A program made the translations under genes and the position numbers. Source: Deltaproteobacteria bacterium (GTDB taxonomy: Bacteria; Desulfobacterota; Desulfuromonadia; Desulfuromonadales; Geopsychrobacteraceae). Taken from it: DNA of 64,000 nucleotides. The stretch covers positions 50,998 through 114,997 of the forward strand of contig JAJRQB010000117.1 of NCBI GenBank assembly GCA_024280485.1, written 5' to 3'. Of the stretch, positions 63,403-64,000 are shown one piece after another. A model generated the notes under the pieces. It made no database searches, had not been told where the DNA came from, and saw only the letters and a list, made by a program, of their open reading frames with translations. Within the stretch, counting starts at the first letter, position 1, and the number at the start of each line of letters is the position of its first letter.

Positions 63403-64000
63403 TCATATGAGATCTTCCAACTCGGGTTCAAAAATCTCCCAGACCCTAGCCTGTAACTTCTCAATGAATTCCGGGGTCGTGATATTTGGCAACTTGATGT
63501 GCGGGTTCGGGTTTTCACTGACTTCAGCGGGCAGGCAGAACTCCGCCTTGGTGTAACCCTGGCGAAACTCGAGTGCCAACCCACGCAAGAACGCCTTGCG
63601 GACCGCTGCCTGGATCGCTGCGGGTGTGATCTCAAGTCCGAACTCGCTCTTCAGGCAGGTGGTCACCATCTCGGTGCCGATCCCCTTGGCAATATCGAAG
63701 AACTTGCACAGTCCGATCATGTCGAAACCGACGATATGCAGTTTGTCCTCGGTAATCCCCTTAACCCAGGATTCGATGTCCGATTTCCCTTCGCGGGTCA
63801 GCAGACCGTAGGTCCCCATCGACATGTGACCGCCGGCGATCGCCCAGGCGTAGCCAGGGTTGGTTTCCGGCTGATAGGCCGCAATTTCGAGCCCCTTGAC
63901 ATGATAGGCGTAGGCGGTCTCTCCCAGACTTTCGGAGAGACGCATGGAACCTTTGCCGATCTCGGGTAGTTGTCCTTCCCCGGCCTGGATAATCAGTTCG
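63403..64000 (-). CDS. Second aldehyde:ferredoxin oxidoreductase family protein (partial)
   Basis: The frame is open to the right window edge, so only the C-terminal 199 or so residues are seen. KGLEIAAYQPETNPGYAWAIAGGHMSMGTYG corresponds to the GLDMAAYEPRGNYGMGLAYATSERG region of the first AOR, and LCKFFDIAKGIG to the C-terminal cofactor domain. It lacks the Cys-His pair of GACHLRAF at that position (GGHMSMG instead), so it belongs to a different AOR subfamily. The N-terminal cluster ligands lie outside the window. Confidence 0.85.
   Translation of the reverse strand, partial: ELIIQAGEGQLPEIGKGSMRLSESLGETAYAYHVKGLEIAAYQPETNPGYAWAIAGGHMSMGTYGLLTREGKSDIESWVKGITEDKLHIVGFDMIGLCKFFDIAKGIGTEMVTTCLKSEFGLEITPAAIQAAVRKAFLRGLALEFRQGYTKAEFCLPAEVSENPNPHIKLPNITTPEFIEKLQARVWEIFEPELEDLI

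Overview
The window looks like chromosome from an anaerobic, marine-type Desulfuromonadales-like bacterium (Desulfobacterota). This is inferred from the gene content: tungsten aldehyde:ferredoxin oxidoreductases with a polyferredoxin partner, a radical-type 4-hydroxybutyryl-CoA dehydratase, a DUF1858 redox-disulfide protein, and DUF1302/DUF1329/RND/YCF48 envelope genes. No 16S rRNA or tRNA gene was found to confirm it.

Layout. (1) 1-1931, minus strand: an amino-acid ABC importer (permease cut by the window edge, binding protein) and a tiny zinc-ribbon ORF missing from the track. (2) 2053-16079, plus strand: EamA permease, lepA-lepB, a de novo pyrimidine operon pyrR-pyrB-pyrC-carA-carB with an attenuator-like leader, greA, a DUF1858 protein and recG. 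(3) 16109-20741: a near-perfect dif (XerCD) site followed by two tandem small mobile elements separated by degenerate Xer sites. The first encodes an HUH rolling-circle initiator; the second has no initiator but has a cargo-like gene. Housekeeping genes run plus up to dif and minus after it, as expected at a replication terminus. (4) 20879-32374, minus strand: a SpoIIE-type phosphatase, a TetR regulator and a beta-oxidation cluster (4-hydroxybutyryl-CoA dehydratase, thioesterase, SDR, long acyl-CoA dehydrogenase, thiolase, FadB/J-like protein). (5) 32782-39300, minus strand: an envelope operon of YCF48-like protein, RND/MMPL transporter, DUF1302 barrel and DUF1329 protein. (6) 39587-64000, minus strand: a large catabolic region with three MFS transporters, an EmrE-like exporter, two divergent ureohydrolases, three SDRs, two Ldh2-type dehydrogenases, a zinc alcohol dehydrogenase, a double VOC protein, a complete acetoin-dehydrogenase-like 2-oxo complex (E1alpha, E1beta, E2, with E3 nearby), two AOR-type enzymes and one LuxR-type regulator.

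The strongest new signal is regulatory. Six promoters in regions 5-6 carry an almost identical operator, TTCCCCAAAAGGGAGT(A/G). It is followed on the minus strand at a fixed distance of 20 bp (21 in one case) by an extended -10-like TGNTANNTT, and in four cases by a third box, AACANNGTTTGA. A seventh, degenerate copy lies beside the sixth. The sites precede the envelope operon, the ureohydrolase/MFS/SDR operon, the second Ldh2 gene, the VOC-MFS pair, the AOR operon and the E1/E2 operon. I infer one regulon, probably run by the LuxR-type protein at 58452-59366, for uptake and oxidation of one unidentified substrate. A guanidino-containing or hydrophobic alcohol-type compound would fit the enzymes, but the sequence does not identify it.
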